Shown in pieces: positions 49,892 through 61,689 of a DNA stretch of 64,000 nucleotides. A model generated the notes under the pieces. That model did not search any database and had not been told where the DNA came from. It saw only the letters and a list, made by a program, of their open reading frames with translations. Position 1 is the first letter of the stretch, and each line of letters opens with the position of its first letter. Where the stretch lies: contig NC_060896.1 of the NCBI RefSeq assembly GCF_014805685.1, positions 10,256,889 through 10,320,888 on the forward strand. The letters run 5' to 3'. This DNA comes from Silurus meridionalis (taxonomy: Eukaryota; Chordata; Actinopteri; Siluriformes; Siluridae). The translations under genes were made by a program, and so were the position numbers.

Positions 49892-50588
49892 ACAATTTAA
49901 TTTGTACTTGTATTTGTTGACCTGATTTACTTGTACTTGAACCAGTATTTTATTGTTGCAGTAGTAATTTTTTACTCAATTGTGTTTTGTGCCTTTCCAT
50001 CATGGCCTCCTATTTACTTTACCCAAGACTGCAGCAGTCTCACAGTAGTTTCTGCTCATTCCTATGTCATTTTCATTCTTTTCTTTCTCTAGTAGACCTC
50101 GTAGAGGCCATGTTCTTGTCTTAGGAGTGGTTGTTGTAGAAGTATGCACAAAGTTGTTTTCCTGTTTTGCTTTACACAGCAAACTGCCTTTCTATCGATT
50201 TGTCGTAACAATAAAAAAAAGGTTTTTCTTTCTCTGAGTTATTAAAGACATTATGAGCTTCTGCAGAGGTAGGAGGAGGCAAAGAGTGAGAGAAAGAATC
50301 AGAGCTGTAGCTGGAGAAAAACCAAACCCCAGGAGGACTGATGAGATGCCAGCAAGGAGCCGAAGGTGATAATGATGGAAGAATAGAGACAAGAGTGGAG
50401 CTGAGGTGAGCTCAAACCCTGAGAAGACAGGATGGGAATGAGAGAAGAGCTTGAGAATGAACAAGGCTAGCTGTGAGGTGCGGGGAAGGTGTTGAGATGT
50501 TGTGGCAATGGATCACGGGAGGATCAATTGTCACTTCCTGCACTCTATACTATTTACAGTGCACATGTGCCACACGTGGTGACACTAA
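49892..50588. other. Intronic sequence, no gene recognised
   Basis: A 90-codon minus frame at 50192-50464 is hydrophobic-looking but has no family match or splice signals. Nothing else recognised. Confidence 0.45.
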
Positions 50589-50611
50589 ACACACACATGC
50601 ACGCACACACG

Positions 50612-50670
<59 letters not shown>
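50589..50670. repeat. (CA)n microsatellite
   Basis: Imperfect CA at the left, then about 28 clean CA units. Confidence 0.96.
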
Positions 50671-50673
<3 letters not shown>

Positions 50674-51117
50674 GTTGTTCAGCTTTCTTCTCAGTTATTA
50701 AAGGCATGCCGAGCTCAGTCTATCGGGAAGTGCTCACCTATTTCTATCAGCTCTCATTAGAAGCAGAGAGAACATAAAAGAGAAGCAGGCTGGTGTCACT
50801 GCGGGGGTATGACAGCAAGGAGGAGCTGCAAATTCTGACGTTGTACACAATGCAGCAATCAATAAGCGAGAGATGGAATCCACACACTCCAAGTGAAACT
50901 TATTTTGGGGTGAATATTTGCTCATATTTAGATATTCTGTTATAACAAAAAAAAATGCATGTAAAGATATATCATATAAGATTTTCAGGTAATAATCATG
51001 AAATATTAAAATGGGGGAAAATGTGATCATCAGGTCTTAGTGGCATTGCTGGCACCTGGTTTGAGGCTGGAATGAGATTTTAGAAACTGCTATTATCTTA
51101 TTTATACACAATTGCAT

Positions 51118-51118
<1 letters not shown>
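50671..51118. other. Intronic sequence, no gene recognised
   Basis: Nothing recognised. Confidence 0.5.

Positions 51119-51181
<63 letters not shown>
51119..51181. repeat. (CA)n microsatellite
   Basis: About 31 CA units. Confidence 0.96.
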
Positions 51182-51184
<3 letters not shown>

Positions 51185-51310
51185 CCATGGCATTTGTTTT
51201 TGTCTTTTAGTTATTGTTACTTTACTTGTAGTTATTATTATTGTACATATCTTTATTTGACATTGCGTTTTTTGCTAATCTGTAAATTTCTGCTGTAACA
51301 TTATCAATTG

Positions 51311-51371
51311 CCTGCCCGCCTGCCTGCCTGCCTGCCTGTCTGTCTGTCTGTCCGTTTGTCCGTCAGTCTGT
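51311..51371. repeat. (CTGC)n(CTGT)n tetranucleotide repeat
   Basis: Runs of CTGC then CTGT units with a degenerate right half. Confidence 0.9.
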
Positions 51372-52229
51372 AGTGCCTCAAATGTCCCCTCATTACAAAT
51401 ATGTTAAGTAGAAAAGCATCACAGAATGAAAACATATAAAGTTGAAGCAGATGGACTTTAAAAGCAGAAGAGAACACTAGGTTCCACTGAAGTTCATCAA
51501 GCCAGAGACTAGACATTTATAAATGCACCAAAAAAAATATTGAAAGCAACATTTTCCATGTTCCTCATGCACAAAAAAAAAAAACATGCTAATTAGCCAC
51601 TAATAGAAAATCATAAAAGTAGTGACCAAAAGAGGTTTCTAAGTAAACTGCTGCATGTAAAAATATAAAAAAATATGAAGCACAGCACATGAAAATGCTA
51701 TATTCCAAAGTAACCATGTAAGAGAAGTTTCTTGCTCTCCTGAGCCTTAATAAAGAGAGACTTAAGTAAACGTTGCAAGTTAATTTTTCTGCATCTAGCC
51801 AGCTTGCCATTTGTTCCTGGAGTGCCTGCTTGGCGTGTAGCTTGGTCTATGTGTCGAATGCTCTCATTTTCTAAATGTATTCTGTCATAACAGGGGCTTT
51901 GATCATTTGAGCAGACTTGCTAATTATTACATGTTTATTATGTTTTGAAGACTAATGAGGCATGGGTTGGAGCTCAATTTGCCTCCTTTTGCGTTTATTT
52001 ATGCTGCAGTCCTTCTCTGGTTCGAATGATGCTTGGCTGGATATCGCCCTGCAATAATAAATCAAAAACATACTTATAATTCATTATATCGCTTTATAAA
52101 TTCATGCTCTCTATTGTACTAATGTACTAATGAAAGCTAGTTATAAAATGATAGGCTAAAAGATATTTGGCTCTGCAGTAGCTGCCACTGTACCATTACA
52201 TTGTTTCCTTTTGCATTCGTCCCCTTATA
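51372..52229. other. Intronic sequence, no gene recognised
   Basis: AT-rich; nothing recognised. Confidence 0.5.
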
Positions 52230-52712
52230 GATACACTATTTGGACAAAAGTGTGTTGACACCTGACCATAAAATTCCATGTGATTCCCATTGCCGTTCCA
52301 TATTTGGTCCCCATTTGCTGTTGTAAAAACCTCCACTCTTGTGATGTTCCACCTGATTTAGGAGTGTGCTTGTGGAAATTTGTGCTCGTTCAGCCACAAA
52401 AGAATTAGTAGTCAGATACTGATGAGGCCTGGGGTGCAGTCAGCATTCTAATTCATCCCAAACGTGGCCAGTGTGGGCAGTGCTCTTTAGTAGGCCACAT
52501 GAGATCTTTGACTCCAACCCATAGATTCATGGAGCTCTACATGTGCACAGGGGCACTGTCAGGCTGGAACAGATTTGTGTTTTCAAGTTCAAATGAAGAA
52601 AAATGTAATGATACTAAATCCAGTGTCATCCTATACAATTGTGTGCCTTCAACTTTGTGTAACAGTTTGGTGAAGCACCACAAATGGCTGGAAAAGTTGT
52701 GCCCCAATTATT
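52230..52712 (-). pseudogene. Tc1-derived remnant with transposase C-terminus
   Basis: Starts atacactatttggacaaaag, passes ggggtgcagtcagcattcta and gtgcacaggggcactgtcag, and ends near tgccccaattattatca. The right terminal repeat is largely lost. The transposase part is on the minus strand and has no open frame. Confidence 0.75.
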
Positions 52713-54644
52713 ATCATTTTATTTTTATTTTTTTTTTATCTTTAAGGATTCCTTTAGACCTAATATTTACATGCATTTTGGGTAATTGGATAATAATCAT
52801 ACTTAGGTTCTGCTGATGTGTTTTAAATGCATCTTTACTGACCACTTGTCACTAGAGTGGGTCGCCAGCTGTGCCAGAAGCCATTTGTTGTCTTCAAAAC
52901 CAGCCTTAACGCTACTTGCTTAATATCAAAACTTGTACAAAGTGTATATTTAGCTGTCAGACAACATTTTCTAATGAAACCACGGGACCCTGGATTTGTC
53001 AATAAAAGCTTTACATGTACTGTCAACACCAGGCTGTGTGACATTTTGCACAGCTTTAGTTCGGCTAAACAATTTATACATCAATCACTGAAAGGTGCTG
53101 TTAACAAAAAGAAAGCAAAGTGTATGAAAAAAACATCCAGACTGAGTCTATAGCCTGTTTTCTTTTTTTTTTTTTTTTTTTACTGGTCAAAGAACAGCAA
53201 AAATAAATATCTTTAAGTATTAATATTAGCATCAAAGTTTGTATCAAATCAGTGACTGCTGTACTTTTGTGTGGGATAATGAAAAATAAAATCATCATAA
53301 AAAACATTATTTTAAACTGCAATCTCCATATTTAAAAGTAATTGTATCATTAAGCATTTAAAAATCTTTGCCCAATCGGATGGTGTCATCAATGGGAAAC
53401 AACATAAAGCCATGACAAAATTCATTTCTGTTAGCTATGGATGCAATATGACTTTGTCTCTATGATCTAATACCATTACTTTCAGGATCTATTGTCGATA
53501 TTGACACTAATATGAAAACCAGTGTTTTTGAAAATTATCATTATTAATATTAAATAGAAGTTTTAACAAAATATAATCTGCCACATAAACTGCATTTATT
53601 ATTTGACATTCTCCCCTGCTACATTTTACACTATTCCAGTATTTAACTAATGCCATGAAAGATTCAGCATTGAAAGATTTGTCAGTACGTCTGAACCATC
53701 CTAGAAAAAGCTGTTCACCTGAAAGAAATATATATATTACCTGAAAAATTACCAGAACAATCCTTGTTTGACCTGAACAACACACTGACTTAAACAACAC
53801 TCAATACAAGACAATTCAGTGTTACTTGCAATGACAGTAATGTACAGATTCTAAGGCCTTCACATGGCTTGTACTGCTTGAAACACCAAACTCAATCAAA
53901 AAAAAAAAAAAAATCAGCAACAACAAAAATCAAATCAGCACAACAATCCTAAACAGCATCATGGCTGGGCATTAATTTTCTTTAAAACTATTGAAATTCA
54001 ATTTGAAAACCATGAACCTGATCATGACTAGCCTCAATACACTGAGGTGCATTAGAGTTTACACTACAAATGCAATGTACACATGTATCTCTGCCAAACA
54101 CACAGTCTGGTTCGAGTGGAAAGTTCATAACAAATCTCTTGTATCTAACACTGGCCGCTGAAGATCTGATCCCTCCCCAAGCGTGCAACTTTACAGATAT
54201 TTAGAAATAACTACAGATTTACTGTTCATATTTATTGTAATTGTATCTAATGTTCTGAATTATTTAATAACTCGAATCACTGCATCATCTCAACTGTTCA
54301 TACCTCAATCTGTGTTTGTTCACATCTAAGTGCTTGCCTTGTCAACGCCTGAATCTGAGCATCATCACAAGCATTTCAATACCCACTGCAGCTGTTATGT
54401 AATGCAAGACACATGCAGGAAAATGCAGCTTTAATAAGGCAGGCAAATACAATTGAGAATCAAAAATATGTCGAAAAGACAGGCAATGGTCTGGCGATTC
54501 GCAAACACACAACAGAGGACAATGGTGTGGCAAAACAAAGTAAAGAAAAGGCTTGGTAACATCATGGAAGTAAGTCACATTGAGTGTATACTTCAGAAAG
54601 ACTTTATAGACAAGAAATATGTGTGCTTGTGTGCCTTTGTGTGT

Positions 54645-54677
<33 letters not shown>

Positions 54678-54999
54678 AGATTGAGCATGGGTGTGCTCAA
54701 TCAGTTGATGTGTGAAGGCAAGTGGGAATATGTGCGAGTGTTCTGGGATTTTAAGTCAGAGGCTGCAGTGCCTGCTGGGAATCGGAGTCACGGTGGAGCT
54801 GCAATCTAACAGTACCCAGTGTACCTGTGCAAATTACAAACCTGTACCTGTGCAAGTACTCTATAAAGAGTAGTCAACACTAATAAACGAATAATGAACA
54901 GTATTTGCTGTAAATGCACTAGTAGCCACAAGTACAGTTTATGCACTTTTATTGTTGGTTTTTGTCAATTGTCAATATTTTTTTTCTGCAGACTCTGAA
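52713..54999. other. Intronic sequence, no gene recognised
   Basis: Contains a T run at about 53161-53180 and (GT)n at 54638-54678. A 118-codon plus frame at 54453 crosses the GT repeat and is a repeat artefact. Confidence 0.5.
54638..54678. repeat. (GT)n microsatellite
   Basis: About 20 GT units with one TA break. Confidence 0.95.
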
Positions 55000-55242
55000 T
55001 GTCAAACTTCTTCGTGTCTTTGCAGGAAAACCCTGACAGCCTTTATTATTGACATTCGGTGCAACCCAGATGAGGATGGGTTCCCTCTTGAGTATGGTTC
55101 CTCTCAAGGTTTCTTCCTTATGCCATCTCGGGGAGTTTTTCCTTGCCACAGTCGCCACCGTAAAGCTGCTTTGTTTAAGACAATGTTCATTGTCAAAAGC
55201 GCTATACAATTAAAATGAATTAAATTAAATTAAATTAAATTA
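55000..55242 (+). repeat. Fish interspersed repeat with (AAATT)n tail
   Basis: Reads gatgaggatgggttccctct, ggttcctctcaaggtttctt, gggagtttttccttgccaca, taaagctgctttgtttaaga and agcgctatacaattaaaat, ending in about five AAATT units (55217-55242). This is the 3' end of a very abundant teleost retroelement with a pentanucleotide tail. No coding capacity remains. Confidence 0.75.
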
Positions 55243-55701
55243 TTATGCTTTTTTGTATTCTTTTTTATTAATTTATTTTTTCTGACTGGAAAGTGCTCTA
55301 CTATGTTACATTTTATATATGTTACTAACATACAATCATTTTATTTTTTATAGGAAAAGTTAAAAAGGGAACAGAAAGTAATATAATATTAATAATAGTA
55401 ATAACAATAACAATAATATAACAAATTTATTCATGTATATATGTATATGAAAATTAGAAAATAATAATTATGAAAATAAATTCAGATTTTTTTTGTGTAT
55501 TGGTCTGTGAATCGTAGTGAAAATTTAAAAAATTAACTTGTTTTGGCTTGATGTTTGTTAATTTTGTGGTTTTAATTTAGTACTTGTGCGGAATAAACAC
55601 ATCTCCAATAAACTGTGAAGAGAGATTACAAACGGTCTTACTATTGATTCAGTAATTGACAGCATTTCATTACAAGTATTTTATTATTTCCTTAAGTGCA
55701 A

Positions 55702-55702
<1 letters not shown>
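55243..55702. other. Intronic sequence, no gene recognised
   Basis: Very AT-rich; nothing recognised. Confidence 0.5.

Positions 55703-55780
<78 letters not shown>
55703..55780. repeat. (CT)n(CA)n microsatellite
   Basis: About 18 CT units then about 20 CA units with a TATA break. Confidence 0.95.
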
Positions 55781-55942
55781 GCTGTGCTTTAAATATTTGT
55801 CAGGAGGAGGTCAAAGCTGGAAGTCTAATGGCAATCAGCAGTAAAAGCTGGTTGATTCTGATTATCCACAGATGGTGTATGGTTATTAGGATAGCAGAGA
55901 GAAAAGAGCACTGGCCTTGTCTTCTACTTTGCTGATGACACT

Positions 55943-55994
<52 letters not shown>
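55943..55994. repeat. (CA)n microsatellite
   Basis: About 26 CA units. Confidence 0.96.
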
Positions 55995-55997
<3 letters not shown>

Positions 55998-57017
55998 ATC
56001 AACTCTTCAGTAGTTTAAAACAATTGGGGAATTAGTCCAGCTGATTGGTTTAGCAATTTGGAAATCAGTTTAAAGATGTTGAGAGGAAACTGAAATGATT
56101 CATGTTCTGACCCTGATTGCAGAGAATAGTAAAAAAGTAACACTTGACCAAACTTTTTTTTTTTGAGCACTGAGTTGAAAAATACTTATGTTACGGTCTT
56201 GCAGAAGACTCAGCTCAGCGGAAAGGGCGGTCGCACTATGAAAATCTTCTCCAGGTCACCTTATGTAAATGTGTATCAAGAAAAAAAATAAAATATTAAA
56301 TATCCCTGCTGAGAGCATTGCAGAGAGAGAGAAGGGCAGGAAAAAAATCAACTGCAAGAGTGACTTCTATAATTAACCACAAGATCAGAGAGACAGGCCG
56401 CACTACAGGACAGCAATGAGGAACATCAGGAGGTGAATAGCCACTCCATTTGCAAAAGTGCATCGTGACACATGAGCACGGTCCCATGTTAAATCTCTTC
56501 TAATTCCAAAGAGTCATATAACGGCAAGCATGAAATCATGGCAAATCTGTCCTTTATTGCTTTTTTCCCCCCTCCTTAAAGCTCTTCTTATCAGCATGAA
56601 TTTCACATTAGCATGATCCATTGGGGAGCTTCACCATGGAAAATGCAGCAATAACTCGATTCACCCCATACCTCATGTCTCATCCTCGGGAGAACAGTCA
56701 AGATCAAGGAGAACAGAGCGCTATGAAGAGCTGCTTTTGTGTCCGTGTGAGCATAATTAACACAGTCATTTAGTGAGGCCTGAGGCAGATACACACTGAG
56801 AGATTTAATGCTATACACACTAGACTTAGATATGGTATGTTTTTGTTCCACAGTTTTATGTGTGAGGTACAGTAAAGGGGAAGCAGAAGGAAGACTGGTG
56901 GAAGGAATCGTAAGGAGCAAAGAAGTACAAAAAGAGCAGGAGTAAAGAAAAAAGCGGAAGAAAGGTGGAAAGATGAGGCTCAGGTGACCAGACAAGGTTA
57001 AAAACGTATCTCTTTTA
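55995..57017. other. Intronic sequence with unique, less AT-rich block
   Basis: 56290-56790 is non-repetitive, contains several TAATTA/ATTA motifs and has no coding signal. It is a fair candidate for a conserved noncoding element of this developmental gene; that is inference. Confidence 0.4.
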
Positions 57018-57160
57018 AGAGTAGCTCAGCAGTTAACACATTGGACTTCTGGTCAGAAGATTGTAAATTTAAATCTCAAATGGCCCTAGAGTAAGGCCAT
57101 TAATCCTCAACTGTTCAGTTGTGTAAATGAGATAATTGTGAGTTAAACTGAGAAAGGGTG
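57018..57160 (+). repeat. tRNA-derived SINE, degraded
   Basis: A box gtagctcagcagttaacac, B box region attgtaaatttaaatctc, body gtaaggccattaatcctc and gttgtgtaaatgagataatt. Same type as 45065-45240. Confidence 0.7.
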
Positions 57161-57169
57161 TCTGCACAG

Positions 57170-57375
57170 GTCTATGGTTCGATCCCAAGCTCAGGGTACT
57201 GTCCATGCCATTTACATTTACATGCCAGCAAGTAAACTGCTATATGCTATATTAAACTGCTTCTAATGTGTGTTTGGGGCTTTGCTATGGACTAGGCTGT
57301 AATCCCAAGATAGGCTCTGGATCCCCAGCAATGCTGATCAGGGTAAAAACTTCATTCATACTGAAAATTAACTGC
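57170..57375 (+). repeat. Old SINE fragment, Mermaid/DANA-like
   Basis: Reads ggttcgatcccaagctcagg then, after decayed sequence, gataggctctggatcccc and gatcagggtaaaaac. It directly follows the SINE at 57018-57160. Confidence 0.55.
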
Positions 57376-57444
57376 GGTGAATGAAGTATACCATTTCTGT
57401 ACTTGAAAAAATTCTAATCCTTTGCTTAAATATTAAGTTGTAGT

Positions 57445-57640
57445 GCTAGTGGAAGCGGTAGCACAGTGGCTAAGATGGTGGTCTTCTGTTTGGAAAGTTG
57501 TAAGTTTAAATTCCATCTATACCAACCTACTACTGCTGGGATCTTTAGCAAGGCCATAGCCCTCAAATGCTCAGTTGTATAAATTAAATAAAATTGTAAT
57601 TCACTCTGGATATGGGCGTCTGCCAAATAACATAAACGTA
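57445..57640 (+). repeat. tRNA-derived SINE with L2-like tail
   Basis: A box ggtagcacagtggctaagat, B box ttgtaagtttaaattcc, body gggatctttagcaaggccat, and the end ctctggatatgggcgtctgc caaat. Nearly full length, diverged. Confidence 0.75.
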
Positions 57641-59253
57641 AGTGAAAGTCTTTCTTTTACAATTCTACTTGAGGAAAAGTACATACATACTAGATTTGGA
57701 ATGTATTTACATTTCAAAAATAAAACTTCAGTCTATGATAACTATATTTTAATAATGTATGCAAATTCACTGTTAAATTCTCCTGTGCATTACAAGATTA
57801 GATTTTCTATTGTTACAGGCACATAGAGAGAACCCATACTCTGTGGAGAACTTATAGAGGTTATATGGTTCTCATTGAATTCAATTTATGTATTTGTTTC
57901 AAAGTGGAGAGGAACGTAGAGGAACATGATATATTTTCATACAATGAAAGAAGTCTGATATAATAGATCTAATTGAAAATAATTTACTGAATTGCAGTAA
58001 CAAAATAAAAATACTTTGTTACTGTACACAACTAGGAATGGATGTATGAATGAATACACCTTTAATTGTGCTGCAGAACTCCACAGCAATTGGCTAGCAG
58101 CAATATACTTCTTTCTGCTAATTATTGCTCAACTTAAATGTCATGGATAACCGCCATAAAAAACAATGAACCCCTATGAACCCCAAGGGTTATAAAAATG
58201 AAACATCATAGAAAATGTTAGAAGTTTCTCCCCCAGATGGTTCTGCAAAAGCCCTGCTGATAAACTATATGTGATATGATCAGGAAAATCCCCCTTTCCA
58301 TGACTTTTGAAAAACAGCCAAAGAAACATGGAAAATATGTGCTTTCATACTAATAATATACTTTGACATCTCTAGATTAAAAACTCATAGATACTTTTAC
58401 CGAAACGATGTGAAAATGTTTGTATTTATTTTCTAACCTTGCCTTGGCTGTCTGCCTGCAGTGATCATGTAGCATATGGAGGCATAATATAAAAATGTGA
58501 GCAAGTTTGTGGATAGTTACAAGAGATGGCAAAACAGACTCACCTAAGCTTCTAATCAGAAACGTGAATATGTCAGCAATGCTCCTGTGCCATCACAACA
58601 TCATCAAAACAGGGAAGGGCACTTAGAATACACTCTGCAGAGACGGAGGTAGGCCGACAACCCAGGCTCTAGTTTGTCTAATGCAAGTGATAAGATTATA
58701 ATCAAAGTGATACATCACATTGTAGCCAAATATGTGGAGATAGCACAATAACAAAATATCAATCAAGTTAATAAATTCTTAGCTGATACAATACCATGTG
58801 ATATCGTTTTCTCAAAAACCTAGTAAGACTGTTTTTTTTTTTTTTCAACTGAAGCATTTCACAGTTTAACTCTTTCACACGAGAGTCACTGCATTGTAAA
58901 TATGTTGTGTCTATGCTAGGTACCAACAATTAGATGCCAAATCATGGCTACTCTAAGCAGTTGGACTTATTATACATGGAGTACTCATAGTTAACACTCG
59001 TTTTGCTCTTATCACTTGAATGCAATCGTCCGTGAACACTAATCCATACTGTTTCTGCCCAGTATGGGATCCAAATGTAGGACCTGAACCCATGCTGGTA
59101 AGATTAAGAGTCTTAAGTGCTGTCAACTCAGATACACAGGCACTGTAAATATGAGTATAGGATAATCCATGGCTTTGTGTCCATTACATGATTTGAATGC
59201 TTGAAGTGGAGGAAAAGAACCACCTGATGTGAAGCTTAATAATTTATAAATAT
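57641..59253. other. Intronic sequence, no gene recognised
   Basis: AT-rich. A donor-like site at about 58540 (minus) follows sequence with stops in all frames. Nothing else recognised. Confidence 0.5.
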
Positions 59254-59626
59254 ACTATATGGATAGAAGATTGTGAACACCTGACAATAAGATTGGTATG
59301 TGCTTTTTGATCATCCACTTCAACATTTAGTTCCCCAAATGCTGTTATCATCACTGTTCCAATCCTTCACAAAGGATTTCAGTAGGGTTCAGGTCAGAGA
59401 TCTATAGCAAGCCATTTAAGATATTCCATTCCATCCTTTATATTCAAGGCTTTGTACACAGGGGCATTGTCATGCGGGAGGTTTGTGTCACCTTCCGAAG
59501 AGAAAAATTAAAGCTAAGGCATTTTAAATAATTGTGTGCCTCCAACTATGTTTCAACAGTCTGGGGATCAATCATATATAGCTAAAAAGGTCAGGTGTCC
59601 CAATACTTTTCTTCATATAGTCTATT
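59254..59626 (-). mobile_element. Tc1-derived remnant, both ends kept
   Basis: Left end actatatggatagaagattg and right end ggtgtcccaatacttttctt catatagt form degraded inverted repeats. The interior is shortened but keeps gtacacaggggcattgtcat. No open frame. Confidence 0.75.
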
Positions 59627-60407
59627 CCTGGTTTCAAAAAAAATATTTTTGCCATTTGTTTCACAGACCTAAAAATCTGATATGAAACCAGCTTGATGCT
59701 GAACTTAGAATTTAAATAGATTTTTAATGTAAGATAGCTAGCTGTCCTTCACTGGAACAGGAATAGGTCTTTCAATGCAGTTTTCTCTAACTTTCATATG
59801 AAAGTTTTCAAACATATGACATTTTCCCTAGCGCCCTTTCACATACTAGACCGTAGACAAGACAAATCCACTAAAAAGTAAAATACCTCTTCCCCAGACT
59901 GAGCAAGTAAATGTGTAATAAATGAAACATACACTTTCTACTGCAGAGCAAGCCGGCATGTTCATCGCTGTCGATTATTTTTAGATGGAACATTTCCTCC
60001 GCTGTTCCTCATCAATAAGACAAAAGCCGGAGTCGTTAAACTTGAAAAGGTGCCTCGTGATGAGCGCAGAGTGCACAAGCAAGTGAGTTTTATTCGTGCC
60101 TGAAAATCTATTTTTTCCACACTCGTACCTGCAGAGTCAGATAAAATAGCCACATTAGCCTGCTTCTTGATTCAGGGTCACTAAGAAGCGATCAGGAAGG
60201 TGAAGGAGGGAAAGACAGAGTATGAGAGACAAACAGAAAGAAGCACATGAGAAAGTAATAGAAAGTTGAAGGTTAAAGAAGGTTAAAGAGGGTCAGTTCT
60301 GTCACAATCGTGCTGAGCATCTCTTACTCAGGACCTCAAGGTCTATGATGCAGATAGGAGTTTTTAATGTAATTATTTTAGTTTGTTTGTTTGGTTTTTT
60401 TAAACAT
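59627..60407. other. Intronic sequence, no gene recognised
   Basis: 59940-60180 is less AT-rich and unique, with a 63-codon minus frame lacking a family match. The rest is plain. Confidence 0.45.
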
Positions 60408-60725
60408 CCCTTGTGCTGTATTTTGGTGTATGCTTGTTGGGATTTGTGCTAATTCATCCATGAGGGCGTTAGTAAGTCAGGTACTTATGTAGGGTGAGAA
60501 GGTCTGGGGTGCATTTTAAATTGAAGGTCAGCATTCTAAATTGTCTCAAAGGTGTGTAATAGGGTTGAGGTCAGAGCTCTATAACATATACATCTATAAC
60601 CTAACATCAATAAAATATATCATTATGGAGCTGGACTTTGACAAATTGTCATGCTGGAACAGATTTGGGAATCCTTTTTCGAATAAAGGGAAAATGTAAT
60701 GCTACCTATTCCAAAGACATCCTAA
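60408..60725 (-). pseudogene. Tc1-derived remnant, interior part
   Basis: Contains gggatttgtgctaattcatc, aggtctggggtgcattttaa, gggttgaggtcagagctcta and attgtcatgctggaacagat, in family order. Both ends are missing. Confidence 0.7.
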
Positions 60726-61689
60726 ACTCAGCCTGCATTTCTCAATCAAAACATTCTTGACAGAATTATAAAGTTTGAGGAAGAATGTAAGCGAATGCTA
60801 ATCACCTGGTAATTATCAGGCACAAGCCCATTTCATCTGCATTTGAAGCCCATTTAGCGATGTGCACAAAACTTAAAAGGCAAAGCATAGACGCATAGAT
60901 ATAGTAAGTAAAAAGAAAAAAAAATCCATTTAGATTTAAATCTATCCCGATTATACATGCTTTACCAATCTATATTACTTGACAGCATGACAGCACCTGC
61001 AAAGTTTCAAATGTTTAGACACATTAGAGAAAAGGTGAATTAGATGTGAATTGATTGAGGTGAAAAGAAACGAGTGTGCAATGGAAACAAAAGAGACAAA
61101 AAATATCTACAACCTATCAAGGTGATCATGCACAATAAACACAGCACATAGAGAAACTGCTGTCTCACCTGACATGCTAGAAGTGTCATGGCATTAAAAG
61201 AATATGATGTAAAAAAAAAAGGACCCGATTTATAAGTCAAACTGAGTTTTATACATCCTTTTATTCATAGTCTTTTGTTGGCTCAGGCATTTCTTTACTG
61301 CTTAGAGTAATAGAATAACTTTTTTTTAATCAAATTAAAATATTTTTTTAAATATATAAAACTGCCTTCACAATACATTTCAATAACTTTACCAATACCT
61401 AACATGACGTGAATTGTTTTTCTGTGCAATTGTTTAGTTTATTCAGTTTTTAAAAGCTACCAGTAGTACTATTCAATAGTTTCCAGTACTAACTGAACAA
61501 ACACATTCAAAAAATATTGTCATATAATGTGATAGAAACCTGTGAAAGCGAATGCAAGTGCAGTTTACGTTGACGCAGTTTACATTTTTTTTTTTTTTTT
61601 TACAAAGGCAGAATAATCCAGCTTGAAAAGCAAAGTCATGGTAAAATAAAAAAGCAATGGTCAGGCAATGGGCAAACAGTTTTGTCAGG
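60726..61689. other. Intronic sequence, no gene recognised
   Basis: AT-rich; nothing recognised. Confidence 0.5.

Noticed and set aside
58500..58680. Donor-like cctcac site with acceptor-like ctgcag on the minus strand, a possible exon
   Set aside because: All three frames between the sites contain stops.
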